From Prevotella sp. (GTDB lineage Bacteria; Bacteroidota; Bacteroidia; Bacteroidales; Bacteroidaceae): a stretch of 45,000 nt of DNA. The translations under genes were made by a program, and so were the position numbers. The stretch lies in contig JAFSNG010000009.1 in the NCBI GenBank assembly GCA_017447515.1, forward strand, positions 1-45,000, read 5' to 3'. This document shows, in pieces, positions 32,622-41,196 of the stretch (within the stretch, counting starts at the first letter, position 1; each line of letters starts with the position of its first letter). The notes below the pieces were generated by a model. The model was not told the origin of the DNA and ran no database searches. It saw nothing but the letters and a program-made list of their open reading frames with translations.

Positions 32622-33605
32622 ATGAAAATCATCAAGTGGGGCTTCATCGGATGTGGTGAAGTGACAGAGAAGAAAAGCGGTCCTGCGTTCTCGGAAGTAG
32701 AGGGCTCGAGTGTCGTTGCGGTAATGAGCCGTGACGAACGAAAAGCACGTAGCTATGCCGAACGTCACGGTATTCCCCGTTGGTATACCGATCCTCAGGA
32801 ACTTATTGACGACGACGAGGTCAATGCCGTTTATATCGCCACCCCGCCATCCAGTCATGCAACATTTGCCATCATGGCCATGAAGGCAGGGAAACCTGTC
32901 TACGTAGAGAAGCCGCTGGCATCGACCTACGAGGACTGTGCACGTATTAACCGCATCTCCGCCGAGACAGGGCAACCATGCTTTGTGGCCTATTATCGTC
33001 GCTACCTTCCATATTTTGATAAGGTTCGCGAAATAGTGGAGCGCGGAGTCATTGGCAAACTGGTCAGTGTTCAGGTACGCTTTGCCGTCCCACCCCGTGA
33101 TTTGGACTACAGCAAGAGCGACCAGTTGCCTTGGCGTCTGCAACCTGACATTGCTGGTGGCGGCTATTTCTACGATTTGGCACCTCATCAGCTCGACCTG
33201 TTGCAACACTGGTTTGGTGTCATCATCGAAGCACGCGGTATTTGTGCCAATCGTGGTGGATTGTACAAGGCAGAGGACTCCGTAAGTGCTTGCTTTGAGT
33301 TTGAGAACGGTTTGCCAGGTTCGGGTTCGTGGTGTTTTGTGGCTCATGAGTCTGCCCGCGAAGACCGTATTGAACTTGTTGGTGATCGCGGCTCGGTGTC
33401 GTTTTCGGTGTTCGACTATCAGCCCATCCGCCTGCATACCATCTATGGCGAGGAAAATTTCGCCGTTCCAAACCCGCCTTACGTCCAGTTCCCACTCATC
33501 AAGAATGTCATAGAACACTTGCAAGGCATTGCTGTCTGCGAGTGTACCAGCGTTTCTGCAACACCTGTAAACTGGGCACTTGACCGAATACTGGGGAAAT
33601 TCTAA
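32622..33605 (+). CDS. Gfo/Idh/MocA-family NAD(P)-dependent oxidoreductase
   Basis: 327 residues from the ATG at 32622 (MKIIKWGFIGCGEVTEKK). The N-terminal Rossmann fold has GFIGCGEV; AVYIATPPSSHA and VYVEKPLAS follow, the latter with the conserved catalytic Lys (EKP). The C-terminal alpha/beta domain includes GGGYFYDLAPHQLDLLQHWFG, with the GG..D...H active-site histidine. Such enzymes oxidise or reduce sugar-like substrates; the specific one is unknown. It begins a plus-strand run and is followed 11 bp later by a DUF4421 gene. Confidence 0.88.
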   Translation: MKIIKWGFIGCGEVTEKKSGPAFSEVEGSSVVAVMSRDERKARSYAERHGIPRWYTDPQELIDDDEVNAVYIATPPSSHATFAIMAMKAGKPVYVEKPLASTYEDCARINRISAETGQPCFVAYYRRYLPYFDKVREIVERGVIGKLVSVQVRFAVPPRDLDYSKSDQLPWRLQPDIAGGGYFYDLAPHQLDLLQHWFGVIIEARGICANRGGLYKAEDSVSACFEFENGLPGSGSWCFVAHESAREDRIELVGDRGSVSFSVFDYQPIRLHTIYGEENFAVPNPPYVQFPLIKNVIEHLQGIAVCECTSVSATPVNWALDRILGKF

Positions 33606-33616
33606 ATGTAGTGACG

Positions 33617-34702
33617 ATGAGAGCAGCCTTGACCATATTCCTTCTGACGATAGCGCTGAACATATCGGCCTCCGATACGCTCACAACCGCAGAAACCCCA
33701 GCGAAGGAGGAAGGATGGCTCAAACGGACACTACGCAAATTCACAGAGATAGACACTAATTACGTAGAGCCACAGCACTACAACTGGGCGCTGATGCTAC
33801 AAGGCAGCTACAACTACGACATCTACCGTCTTAGCTCTAAAGGCGACAATAAGCAGACGGTGACTTTCGCCCCTGCTCCGACGTTTAAAGTCGGCCCCTA
33901 TTTCGGTTGGCGGTGGATTTTTTTGGGCTATACCGTTGACATCAAAAACTTCAACGTCAGCAAAATCAAGCAGGAGTTCGACTTCAGCTTCTACGCAGCA
34001 CAGGTGGGCGTCGACTTATACTATCGCCGCACGGGAAGTGACTATAAGATTCGCAACGTCAATCTGGGCAACGACATTGACACCCACGAGATTGAGAATC
34101 TCAGCTTCGACGGACTGAGCGTGGGTATTACGGGATTCAACGCCTACTACATCTTCAACCACAAGCGCTTCTCCTATCCTGCCGCGTTCAACCAGAGTAC
34201 GATGCAGAAAATCAGTTGCGGTTCGTGGATGGCCGGATTGGGCTATATGCGTAATTCGCTGGAGTTTGACTACGACAAAATGCAGTCATTAGTAGAACGA
34301 CGGTTGCATAAGCCAGTACAGCTGGACAGCGGACTGATGTTCAACAGTGTGAAATACTATAATCTGAATGCTTCTGTGGGTTATGCCTACAACTGGGTAT
34401 TTGCCCGCAACTGCCTGTTCTGCTCCAGCCTTTCGTTGGCACTGGCTTATAAGAAATCGCGAGGTGAGACAGCCGACGAGGATAAGACGGGCTTCGACTT
34501 TGGCAACTTCAACATCGATGGTATCGGACGTTTCGGCGTCGTGTGGAATAACAACACTTGGTATGCCGGTGCGTCAGCTATTGTCCGTGCCTACAACTAC
34601 CACAAGTCGCGATTTGCCGCCAACAATATCTTCGGTAGTCTGAACATTTACGCAGGTTTCAATTTTGGCCCGAGGAAAGGATATAAAAAGAAAAAGCAAT
34701 GA
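33617..34702 (+). CDS. DUF4421-family protein, probable outer-membrane barrel
   Basis: 361 residues from the ATG at 33617 (MRAALTIFLLTIALNISA, signal peptide); a GTG two codons upstream is a less likely start. After a short linker the protein shows repeated amphipathic strands rich in Tyr, Phe and Gly: HYNWALMLQGSYNYDIYRL, VGPYFGWRWIFLGYTVDIK, FSFYAAQVGVDLYYRRTG, SWMAGLGYMRNSLEFDY. It ends INIYAGFNFGPRK-like (NIYAGFNFGPRKGYKKKKQ). This is the pattern of Bacteroidetes DUF4421 proteins, presumed outer-membrane barrels. The function is unknown. It overlaps the next start by 4 bp. Confidence 0.75.
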   Translation: MRAALTIFLLTIALNISASDTLTTAETPAKEEGWLKRTLRKFTEIDTNYVEPQHYNWALMLQGSYNYDIYRLSSKGDNKQTVTFAPAPTFKVGPYFGWRWIFLGYTVDIKNFNVSKIKQEFDFSFYAAQVGVDLYYRRTGSDYKIRNVNLGNDIDTHEIENLSFDGLSVGITGFNAYYIFNHKRFSYPAAFNQSTMQKISCGSWMAGLGYMRNSLEFDYDKMQSLVERRLHKPVQLDSGLMFNSVKYYNLNASVGYAYNWVFARNCLFCSSLSLALAYKKSRGETADEDKTGFDFGNFNIDGIGRFGVVWNNNTWYAGASAIVRAYNYHKSRFAANNIFGSLNIYAGFNFGPRKGYKKKKQ

Positions 34703-35535
34703 GAAAACTATATTTATTCATACTCGTATGGACTGCCGTCCTGGAAGCAGGAGCCCAGGTAACCTATCAGCGCGCCGACAGCATCAAAGTCTGCCAGCTG
34801 CTTCGACAGGCCGACAAGCAGACCTCCACGCTGTGGTTTGCCCGTCAGTTCATAGGAGTGCCTTATGTTGCTCACACGTTGGAGGTGAACGATGACGAGC
34901 GACTGGTGGTGAATACCCGCCAACTCGACTGCACCACACTGGTAGAGACGGTGACGGCACTAATGCTATGTAATGACCGAGGCCAACGCACATGGGCAGA
35001 CTATGTGCGGATGCTCACTATGTTGCGTTATCGTCAGGGGGTGTTAGATGGCTATCCTTCACGATTGCATTACTTTTCCGACTGGATACGCGATAAGGTA
35101 CAAATGCAACTGGTTAACGACATCCAGCAACCCAATCCTCCCTTCTCGGCTGTGCAGACGGTCAACGTCAATTATATGTCTACGCATCCGGAGGCATACA
35201 AAGCACTGAAAGCCAATGCCGCCCTTGTGCCGCTGATACGTCAGCAGGAACAGTCGTTGAGTGGGCTGAAAGCACGCTACATCCCCAAGTCGGCTGTTCG
35301 CAATACGAAACTGTTGCGCAGTGTCATCAAGGATGGTGACATTATCGCCATTACCTGTAACAAAGCAGGGCTGGACATTGCCCACCTGGGCTTTGCCGTC
35401 TGGCGTAAGGATGGTTTGCACTTGCTCAACGCCTCGATGCTGCACAAGAAAGTCGTTGAGGAACCCATGACGCTCTATCGCTATCTGCAGAAACATAAGA
35501 CGTTTACGGGCATTCGAATATTGAGAATACAATAA
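34699..35535 (+). CDS. DUF1460 protein, N-acetylmuramoyl-L-alanine amidase-like (NlpC/P60-related)
   Basis: 278 residues. The signal peptide MRKLYLFILVWTAVLEAGAQ is followed by the DUF1460 domain. ARQFIGVPYVAHTLE and RQLDCTTLVETVTALM hold the likely catalytic Cys; RLHYFSDWIRDK and IAHLGFAVWRKDGLHLLNAS supply the His-containing blocks. Known members of this fold act as cell-wall amidases or endopeptidases in the periplasm; activity here is inferred. The start overlaps the DUF4421 stop (ATGA) and suggests joint production of an envelope pair. Confidence 0.82.
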   Translation: MRKLYLFILVWTAVLEAGAQVTYQRADSIKVCQLLRQADKQTSTLWFARQFIGVPYVAHTLEVNDDERLVVNTRQLDCTTLVETVTALMLCNDRGQRTWADYVRMLTMLRYRQGVLDGYPSRLHYFSDWIRDKVQMQLVNDIQQPNPPFSAVQTVNVNYMSTHPEAYKALKANAALVPLIRQQEQSLSGLKARYIPKSAVRNTKLLRSVIKDGDIIAITCNKAGLDIAHLGFAVWRKDGLHLLNASMLHKKVVEEPMTLYRYLQKHKTFTGIRILRIQ

Positions 35536-35585
35536 ATATGGTATAATTACGTTAATATAATAATGACAAACGAATACTAACAGAT

Positions 35586-35996
35586 ATGGAATTACCCGAT
35601 TTTATGAACTATGCCAACAAATTCTCAAAGAAAGATTTTGTTGAAAAAATCGCCCGCATTGCCAAAGGTGCTGGAGCAAAGTTGGTATATGCAGCGTTGA
35701 TTCTTTATTATACGTTGCAGAGTGACAAGGTCAGTGCTACGAACAAGGCCATGATTATCGGTGCTTTGGGTTACTTGATCAGTCCCCTCGACGTAGTGCC
35801 TGATGCCATTCCCATTGCAGGACTGGCTGACGATTTGGGCGTGCTGGTGTTTGTACTCAAGAAAGTCTGGACCGATATTGACCCCGATATCCAGGTCAAG
35901 GCCCGCAAACGTCTCTCAAAGTGGTTTGATGAGGACGAGATTTCCGAAATCAACGACCTCATGCCTATAGATAAAAAAGAGGATAATAGCAAATAA
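35586..35996 (+). CDS. YkvA/DUF1232-family small membrane protein
   Basis: 136 residues. The DUF1232 core is clear: VSATNKAMIIGALGYLISPLDVVPDAIPIAGLADDLGVL, with the PxDxxPDxxPxxGxxDD signature. One or two hydrophobic segments (AMIIGALGYLIS, LGVLVFVLKKVW) suggest membrane association. The function is unknown in general. The 50 bp upstream (35536-35585) are AT-rich with no TAnnTTTG promoter, so read-through from the DUF1460 gene is plausible. The next gene starts 20 bp downstream. Confidence 0.8.
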   Translation: MELPDFMNYANKFSKKDFVEKIARIAKGAGAKLVYAALILYYTLQSDKVSATNKAMIIGALGYLISPLDVVPDAIPIAGLADDLGVLVFVLKKVWTDIDPDIQVKARKRLSKWFDEDEISEINDLMPIDKKEDNSK

Positions 35997-36016
35997 GGCA
36001 TTAGCCGCCTGAGGGA

Positions 36017-37570
36017 ATGGTCAACGAATACCAAGTCCGCGTACAGCCTCATGTGGCAACCAACGAACAGGCGCTTCGCTGTTGGCTGGCCGATGAGTAT
36101 GGCTTCGATGTCCGTACGCTGACTGCCGTGCGAATCCTCCGTCGTAGCATTGATGCCCGCCAGCGCACTATTTTCGTCAATCTGAAGGTTCGTTGCTACA
36201 TCAACGAACAGCCGAAGCAGGACGAATTCGCCATCACTGATTATCCTGACGTTTCGTCGGCACCACAGGCTATTGTCGTTGGTGCAGGCCCTGGCGGATT
36301 GTTTGCTGCCCTCCGACTGATAGAACTGGGCATTCGTCCCATCGTGCTCGAACGTGGCAAGGATGTTCGCGAACGCAAACGCGACTTGGCACAGATTGCC
36401 AAGACACAACAGGTCGATGCCGAGAGCAACTATTGCTTTGGCGAGGGTGGGGCAGGAGCCTATTCCGATGGCAAGCTCTATACGCGTTCCAAAAAACGTG
36501 GTTCCATCGAGAAAATTCTCAATGTTTTCTGCCAGCATGGCGCGTCGACCAACATTCTGGCCGATGCCCATCCGCATATCGGTACTGACAAGTTGCCGCG
36601 AGTCATTGAGGCTATGCGTAACACCATCATCAGCCGTGGCGGTGAGGTGCATTTCCAGACGAAGGTGACAAGCCTCATCCTTGACGGCAATCGGGTAATC
36701 GGTTGTTTGGCTTCCGATAAAGAGTTCCGTGGTCCTGTGATTCTTGCTACAGGCCATTCTGCCCGCGACGTCTATCGTTATCTGGCTGATGCCAAGATTG
36801 AAATCGAAGCCAAGGGCATAGCCGTTGGGGTACGCTTGGAGCATCCCTCGGAACTGATTGACCAGATACAGTATCATAACAAGCAAGGACGCGGAAAATA
36901 TCTGCCAGCGGCAGAATATTCGTTCGTTACGCAGGTCGACGGACGCGGTGTCTATTCGTTCTGCATGTGTCCTGGTGGTTTCGTCATTCCTGCCGCTACC
37001 GATAAAGAGCAGATTGTCGTCAACGGCATGAGTCCCAGCAATCGTGGCGGTCAGTGGTCGAACAGTGGTATGGTTGTCGAAATGCGCGCAGAAGATATCG
37101 AGGGCAACGACCCCTTACGCGTGATGCATTTCCAAGAGCAACTCGAACGCGACTGCTGGCAGCAAGGGAATCGCAAGCAGACAGCACCTGCTCAGCGTAT
37201 GGCAGACTTTGTGAACAATCGCCTTTCGTTCGATTTGCCGCGTTCCAGCTATGCGCCAGGACTCATCTCGTCGCCCCTGCATTTCTGGATGCCGAAGTCC
37301 ATCACTCATCGCTTGCAGGAAGGCTTCAAGCATTTTGGTCGTATGAGTCACGGTTTTCTGACCAACGAAGCCGTGATGATTGGTGTCGAGACTCGCACCA
37401 GTGCTCCTGTCCGTATTCTTCGCGACTCGGAAAGCCTGATGCATATCCGTCTGCAAGGACTGTTCCCTTGTGGCGAAGGAGCCGGTTATGCAGGTGGAAT
37501 CGTATCGGCTGGTGTTGATGGCGAACGTTGTGCAGAAGCCTTGTCGCTTTACATGAAAGGATGTCGGTAA
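36017..37570 (+). CDS. FAD-dependent dehydrogenase, COG2509 type
   Basis: 517 residues. An N-terminal alpha/beta appendage of about 85 residues (VNEYQVRVQPHVATNEQALR through VRCYINEQPKQDEF) precedes an FAD-binding Rossmann fold (AIVVGAGPGGLFAALRLIELG, then IVLERGKDVRERKRD). NYCFGEGGAGAYSDGKLYTR, VILATGHSARDVYRYLA, FCMCPGGFVIPAATDKEQ and LFPCGEGAGYAGGIVSAGVDG follow. All are typical of this uncharacterised family. The substrate is unknown; the protein is presumably cytoplasmic. The TAA at 37568-37570 is separated by one base from the stop of the convergent prmA. Confidence 0.85.
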   Translation: MVNEYQVRVQPHVATNEQALRCWLADEYGFDVRTLTAVRILRRSIDARQRTIFVNLKVRCYINEQPKQDEFAITDYPDVSSAPQAIVVGAGPGGLFAALRLIELGIRPIVLERGKDVRERKRDLAQIAKTQQVDAESNYCFGEGGAGAYSDGKLYTRSKKRGSIEKILNVFCQHGASTNILADAHPHIGTDKLPRVIEAMRNTIISRGGEVHFQTKVTSLILDGNRVIGCLASDKEFRGPVILATGHSARDVYRYLADAKIEIEAKGIAVGVRLEHPSELIDQIQYHNKQGRGKYLPAAEYSFVTQVDGRGVYSFCMCPGGFVIPAATDKEQIVVNGMSPSNRGGQWSNSGMVVEMRAEDIEGNDPLRVMHFQEQLERDCWQQGNRKQTAPAQRMADFVNNRLSFDLPRSSYAPGLISSPLHFWMPKSITHRLQEGFKHFGRMSHGFLTNEAVMIGVETRTSAPVRILRDSESLMHIRLQGLFPCGEGAGYAGGIVSAGVDGERCAEALSLYMKGCR

Positions 37571-37571
37571 C

Positions 37572-38459
37572 TTATTGGTATTGAAACGCTAAGCAACACC
37601 AGTCGCCATCGTTTTTCGTTTGTTTTATTGTTAGTCCTAAGCCGTTGGCTTTCTCTTCCAACAACTGACAGTCTGCCTGATAGAATCCGCTGAGGATGAG
37701 TGTCGCCCCAGGTTTCATCACGCTGACGAAACGTTCCATATCCTGCAGAAGAATGTTACGGTTGATGTTGACCATTACGAGGTCGAACTCAGAAGCGAAA
37801 CCGCTGAGCACAGTGGCGTCGCCATGAAGTGGCTGCAAACGGTCATCGACGCGATTGATAACGGCATTATGACGGGTGTTGTCAACGCTCCATTCATCAA
37901 TGTCATAGCCTACACAATGCTGGGCACCAAGTTTCAGTGCACAAATGCCCAAAATGCCCGTTCCGCAACCGCAGTCGAGCACCTTCATACCATTCAGATC
38001 CATGCCAAGCAGTGTTGCACATATCATTCGCGTTGTCTCGTGAGTACCAGTGCCAAAGGCCAGATGGGCGTCAATTTCTATTTCGATGTCCGATGGCTGA
38101 AGACTGACGTCTGAGGGAAGGTGGCGACCATCGTGAATCACCAGCGTCCTACTTCTGCCATCAGCAGTCTGGCATCTGACACCAATCGGCTCGAAGCCCT
38201 CTTGTTCCCATTGCTCATTCCAGTCGCGGTCTTCGGCTTCTTCCACCTTATATAAAATATGGGTATCCTCAAGGGGAAAACCTTCGAGCACTCGGTCAAG
38301 TGCAGCTTGGTCGAACAGCGCCTGTTGGACATAGCCCTTCAGACCGTTTGTCGTTTCTTCAAATGTCTCAAATCCTGCCTCTCCAGCTAGTGCCGACAAC
38401 AGGTCCTGAGCAACCTGCGAACAGGGCGTAATGGTGAATTCTACCTCGAAATATTTCAT
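37572..38459 (-). CDS. prmA: Ribosomal protein L11 methyltransferase
   Basis: 295 residues from the ATG at 38459 (MKYFEVEFTITPCSQ); an ATG 24 bp upstream lies close to the promoter and is less likely. PrmA trimethylates ribosomal protein L11 using S-adenosylmethionine. The catalytic domain shows FGTGTHETTRMICATLL, VLDCGCGTGILGICALKLGA (SAM-binding motif I), VGYDIDEWSVDNTRHNA and DLVMVNINRNILLQD. An N-terminal L11-binding domain of about 100 residues is present. It stands alone, divergent from the Tyr-rich protein gene and convergent with COG2509. Confidence 0.93.
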   Translation of the reverse strand: MKYFEVEFTITPCSQVAQDLLSALAGEAGFETFEETTNGLKGYVQQALFDQAALDRVLEGFPLEDTHILYKVEEAEDRDWNEQWEQEGFEPIGVRCQTADGRSRTLVIHDGRHLPSDVSLQPSDIEIEIDAHLAFGTGTHETTRMICATLLGMDLNGMKVLDCGCGTGILGICALKLGAQHCVGYDIDEWSVDNTRHNAVINRVDDRLQPLHGDATVLSGFASEFDLVMVNINRNILLQDMERFVSVMKPGATLILSGFYQADCQLLEEKANGLGLTIKQTKNDGDWCCLAFQYQ

Positions 38460-38480
38460 AGTTCTGTTAAAATTTGAGTG

Positions 38481-38488
38481 CAAAATTA
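38481..38488 (-). promoter_or_regulatory. -7 element for prmA
   Basis: CAAAATTA on the plus strand is TAATTTTG on the minus strand, 21 bp upstream of the prmA ATG. No clear -33 element. The spacer also holds an inverted repeat, GGAAAAACC (38499-38507) with GGTTTTTCC (38521-38529). Confidence 0.5.
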
Positions 38489-38530
38489 CAAAAAATAGGG
38501 AAAAACCTATCAGTTCTTAGGGTTTTTCCT

Positions 38531-38561
38531 TACTTTTGCATAGAATTTAGTAGTAATTTTG
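38531..38561 (+). promoter_or_regulatory. Two tandem -7 elements upstream of the Tyr-rich protein gene
   Basis: TACTTTTG at 38531-38538 and TAATTTTG at 38554-38561 both fit TAnnTTTG. The TTTG inside the first could serve as a close -33 for the second (15 bp). Confidence 0.5.
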
Positions 38562-38581
38562 CATCGTGAACAATTAAACAT

Positions 38582-38586
38582 AGGAG
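38582..38586 (+). promoter_or_regulatory. Shine-Dalgarno sequence deciding the start at 38595
   Basis: AGGAG is 8 bp from the ATG at 38595 but only 2 bp from the ATG at 38589, so the second ATG is preferred. Strong SD sites are uncommon in this window. Confidence 0.6.
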
Positions 38587-38594
38587 ATATGAAG

Positions 38595-39425
38595 ATGAAA
38601 AAGTTGATCATGTCACTGCTCCTCTTGGGAGTGTTGCCCATCAATATGATGGCTCAGGATGATATGTATTTCGTTCCATCCAAGGAACAGAAAGCCAAGG
38701 ATGTTTACGAATACGGTTTGCCTCGCGGCACCTATTATTCTGGTAGCTCACGCTCGGTTGACGACTACAACCGTCGCGTGATGGCTGGTGCCATTCCCAC
38801 CGATTCGGCAGGTAACGATATCATTGATTTCTCTGCCGTTCGTGGTGTGTATCCTGACTCTACCGTGAATGCATCATCGGCTGATGACTATAAGCTGACA
38901 CGTCAGTTGAGCCGTTTCGACGACTATACCCCCAGTCAGGCCTACTGGGAAGGCTATCGCGACGGACAATGGATGTCGCCTTGGTATGCAAGCCGCTGGT
39001 ATAGCTGGTACGACTATGACCCTTGGTACTGGAACTACCCGTACTACTACGGCTACTATAACAGCTGGTATGGATGGTATAGCCCCTGGTATTACGGTTA
39101 TCGTCCCTGGTACTACGGATATTACGGCTACTATGGCCCGGGCTGGTATGGTGGTGGCTATGCGCGTACATCTCCTCATCGCGGCCGTGTGACGACCTAC
39201 GACAGCAATCGTGCTTTCGGACGTACTACCTCGCGTACAAGCAATGGTCGTACGACGTATAACGACAACCGTTCGTTCGGCTCCAGCCGCAGTTCGTCAG
39301 GTTCGTTTGGCGGTTCTCGCAGTTCTGGCAGCTTCGGCGGTGGCGGTAGCGTCGGTGGCGGCGGTGGTAGCCGTGGCGGTGGTGGTTACTCTTCTGGCGG
39401 ACGCACCTTTGGAGGACGCCGTTAA
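38595..39425 (+). CDS. Secreted Tyr/Trp-rich and Gly/Ser/Arg-rich low-complexity protein
   Basis: 276 residues from the ATG at 38595 (MKKLIMSLLLLGVLPINMMAQ, signal peptide). Residues about 25-115 form an ordinary-composition region (VPSKEQKAKDVYEYGLP, DDYNRRVMAGAIP). From about residue 118 there is a block dominated by Tyr, Trp and Gly (WYSWYDYDPWYWNYPYYYGY and WYYGYRPWYYGYYGYYGPGW). The last 80 residues are Ser/Gly/Arg-rich (GSFGGSRSSGSFGGGGSVGG, then GRTFGGRR). No enzyme motif is visible. Such composition occurs in adhesive, matrix or phase-separating proteins, but no function is assigned. A gene for a FadL-like outer-membrane protein follows 39 bp downstream across a heptad repeat. Confidence 0.75.
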   Translation: MKKLIMSLLLLGVLPINMMAQDDMYFVPSKEQKAKDVYEYGLPRGTYYSGSSRSVDDYNRRVMAGAIPTDSAGNDIIDFSAVRGVYPDSTVNASSADDYKLTRQLSRFDDYTPSQAYWEGYRDGQWMSPWYASRWYSWYDYDPWYWNYPYYYGYYNSWYGWYSPWYYGYRPWYYGYYGYYGPGWYGGGYARTSPHRGRVTTYDSNRAFGRTTSRTSNGRTTYNDNRSFGSSRSSSGSFGGSRSSGSFGGGGSVGGGGGSRGGGGYSSGGRTFGGRR

Positions 39426-39452
39426 CAGTTAACAGATAATAGATTACAGTTA
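39425..39452. repeat. Four heptamers between the Tyr-rich and FadL-like genes
   Basis: ACAGTTA, ACAGATA, ATAGATT, ACAGTTA in phase from the last base of the upstream stop codon to 12 bp before the next ATG. Confidence 0.6.
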
Positions 39453-39464
39453 AGGAATACGACA

Positions 39465-41030
39465 ATGAAGAAGATATTTGTTTTCGCTGCTCTGGCTGTA
39501 GCAGCCATGCAGTCACGTGCTCAGGATGCAGTCAACCTCGACACCTACATCGGTGCCCAGCTGACTACTGAGGACCTCAACGGAACAGCCCGTTATGTGG
39601 GCATGGGTGGAGCGATGGAGGCTCTGGGAGCTGACATCTCGACGATTGGCACCAATCCTGCCGCCATCGGTCTCTTCCGCCATAGTCAGGTGTCTGGCTC
39701 GTTCGGACTGGTGTCGCAGTCGGACGGAAAGTCCTTTGCCGACGGCTCCAAGACCAACGCATCGTTCGACCAGATGGGTTTTGTTATCGCAACTCACGTA
39801 GGTGTTTCCGATTTCATTAATTTCGGCTTCAATTTCCATAAGAGCCGTAATTTCAACCATGTGCTTTCTGCTGCTGCCAATGCCATTAACGGCTCGTCGC
39901 AGAATCGCCAGACCTACATCAAGGGCATGAACGACCAACTTATCGGCCCTTACAGTGTCAGCGTGGTCGACGAGCTCTGCCTGCGCATGATGGAAGACGG
40001 TTATGATCCCAAGACAGGTAACGTCAACTACACCTACATCGACGCTAAGGACTACGCGTTCAACCGTGCCCAGACAGGCTATATCGGTGAGTACGACTTC
40101 AACCTCAGCGGCAACGTCAACAACCGCATCTATTGGGGTCTGACGGTTGGTGTGAAGGGTGTCCACTACAATAGCTATACGGAATATGAGGAGTCGCTGG
40201 TGTCGTCGGACCCCGAGGTCAATTATGTCAAGATGAAGGACAACCACAAGATTACCGGTACGGGATTCAACATCAAGGCAGGTATCATTGGCCGGCCCAT
40301 CGAGGAGTCGCCATTCCGTCTGGGTGTCAGCGTTTCGTCACCGACATTCTACAAGTTGACCACAGAAAACATCACGTCTCTCAACGACCAGTATGGCATG
40401 GTAATGGAATTGAACGACAAGGCTGATTTCCGCTTCAACACTCCTTGGGTGTTTGGCATCTCTGCCGGACACATCATCGACAATTGTCTCGCGCTGGGTC
40501 TCAGCTACGAATACGCCGACTATGGAACCAACGACATGCGTGCCATCACCTCGTCGGGCTATGACTGGTATGGCGACTACTACAACAAGAGCGACAGTGA
40601 CCCCGTCATGAAAGCCCACACTGAGCGTACGCTGAAGGGCGTGTCGACCATCAAGGCTGGTGCAGAATATATGATTGACAAGAACATCTCGGTGCGTGTG
40701 GGTTACAACTACGTATCGCCCATGTATAAAGAGAATGGCGTGCGCGATATGACCCTCGATTCGCCTGGCGTCCTGATGGCTTCCACCACCGACTACACCA
40801 ACTGGAAGAGCACCAACCGCATCACCGCTGGCGTCGGCTTCACCTTCGACCAGTTCCGCGTCGACCTGGCTTACCAGTACCAGATGCGCGAAGGCGACTT
40901 CTATCCTTACATGAGCCACTTCCAGAACACCAACATGGACTATCCCGATCCTAAGTCGAACGACTGTAGTGCCGTTACCGTCAAGGATAACCGCCACCAG
41001 TTGCTTTGCTCGCTGACCTACACTTTCTGA
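39465..41030 (+). CDS. OmpP1/FadL/TodX-like outer-membrane transport protein
   Basis: 521 residues. The signal peptide MKKIFVFAALAVAAMQSRAQ is followed by GTARYVGMGGAMEALGADIS and TIGTNPAAIGLFRHSQV; the NPA motif after a hatch-like N terminus is characteristic of FadL-type barrels. Strands then alternate to a C-terminal LLCSLTYTF ending in Phe, the usual barrel-assembly signal. FadL relatives let hydrophobic molecules through the outer membrane; the substrate here is unknown. It follows the Tyr/Trp-rich gene by 39 bp and ends before a clear terminator (41077-41109). Confidence 0.85.
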   Translation: MKKIFVFAALAVAAMQSRAQDAVNLDTYIGAQLTTEDLNGTARYVGMGGAMEALGADISTIGTNPAAIGLFRHSQVSGSFGLVSQSDGKSFADGSKTNASFDQMGFVIATHVGVSDFINFGFNFHKSRNFNHVLSAAANAINGSSQNRQTYIKGMNDQLIGPYSVSVVDELCLRMMEDGYDPKTGNVNYTYIDAKDYAFNRAQTGYIGEYDFNLSGNVNNRIYWGLTVGVKGVHYNSYTEYEESLVSSDPEVNYVKMKDNHKITGTGFNIKAGIIGRPIEESPFRLGVSVSSPTFYKLTTENITSLNDQYGMVMELNDKADFRFNTPWVFGISAGHIIDNCLALGLSYEYADYGTNDMRAITSSGYDWYGDYYNKSDSDPVMKAHTERTLKGVSTIKAGAEYMIDKNISVRVGYNYVSPMYKENGVRDMTLDSPGVLMASTTDYTNWKSTNRITAGVGFTFDQFRVDLAYQYQMREGDFYPYMSHFQNTNMDYPDPKSNDCSAVTVKDNRHQLLCSLTYTF

Positions 41031-41076
41031 TCTGACGTTGATTGCTCCGTTTTTGGGGCTGAAAACTGATATTTAG

Positions 41077-41109
41077 GGCGTCTTTGTGGCAACACAAAGG
41101 CGTCTTTTT
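41077..41109 (+). terminator. Intrinsic terminator after the FadL-like gene
   Basis: GGCGTCTTTGTG (41077-41088) pairs with CACAAAGGCGTC (41093-41104), using two G-U pairs, around a GCAA tetraloop, followed by TTTTT at 41105-41109. Confidence 0.8.
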
Positions 41110-41138
41110 GTTTGCTAAGAAAAAATAATTGCAATTTA

Positions 41139-41170
41139 TTTGGATTTTTAAACATTTTATTGTAATTTTG
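41139..41170 (+). promoter_or_regulatory. Promoter of the CapD-like gene
   Basis: TTTG at 41139-41142, a 20-bp spacer and TAATTTTG at 41163-41170; the ATG follows at 41197. Confidence 0.7.
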
Positions 41171-41196
41171 CAGCGGTTTATGAAGCATAAGGATAT

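Noticed and set aside
32505..33524. 339-codon minus-strand frame opposite the Gfo/Idh/MocA gene
   Set aside because: Shadow frame; the plus-strand gene has a promoter and conserved motifs.
35771..36886. 371-codon minus-strand frame opposite the YkvA and COG2509 genes
   Set aside because: Shadow frame without motifs or start signals.
38499..38529. Inverted repeat GGAAAAACC/GGTTTTTCC between prmA and the Tyr-rich gene as a terminator
   Set aside because: It lies between two divergent promoters, so a terminator makes no sense; an operator is possible but nothing else supports it.
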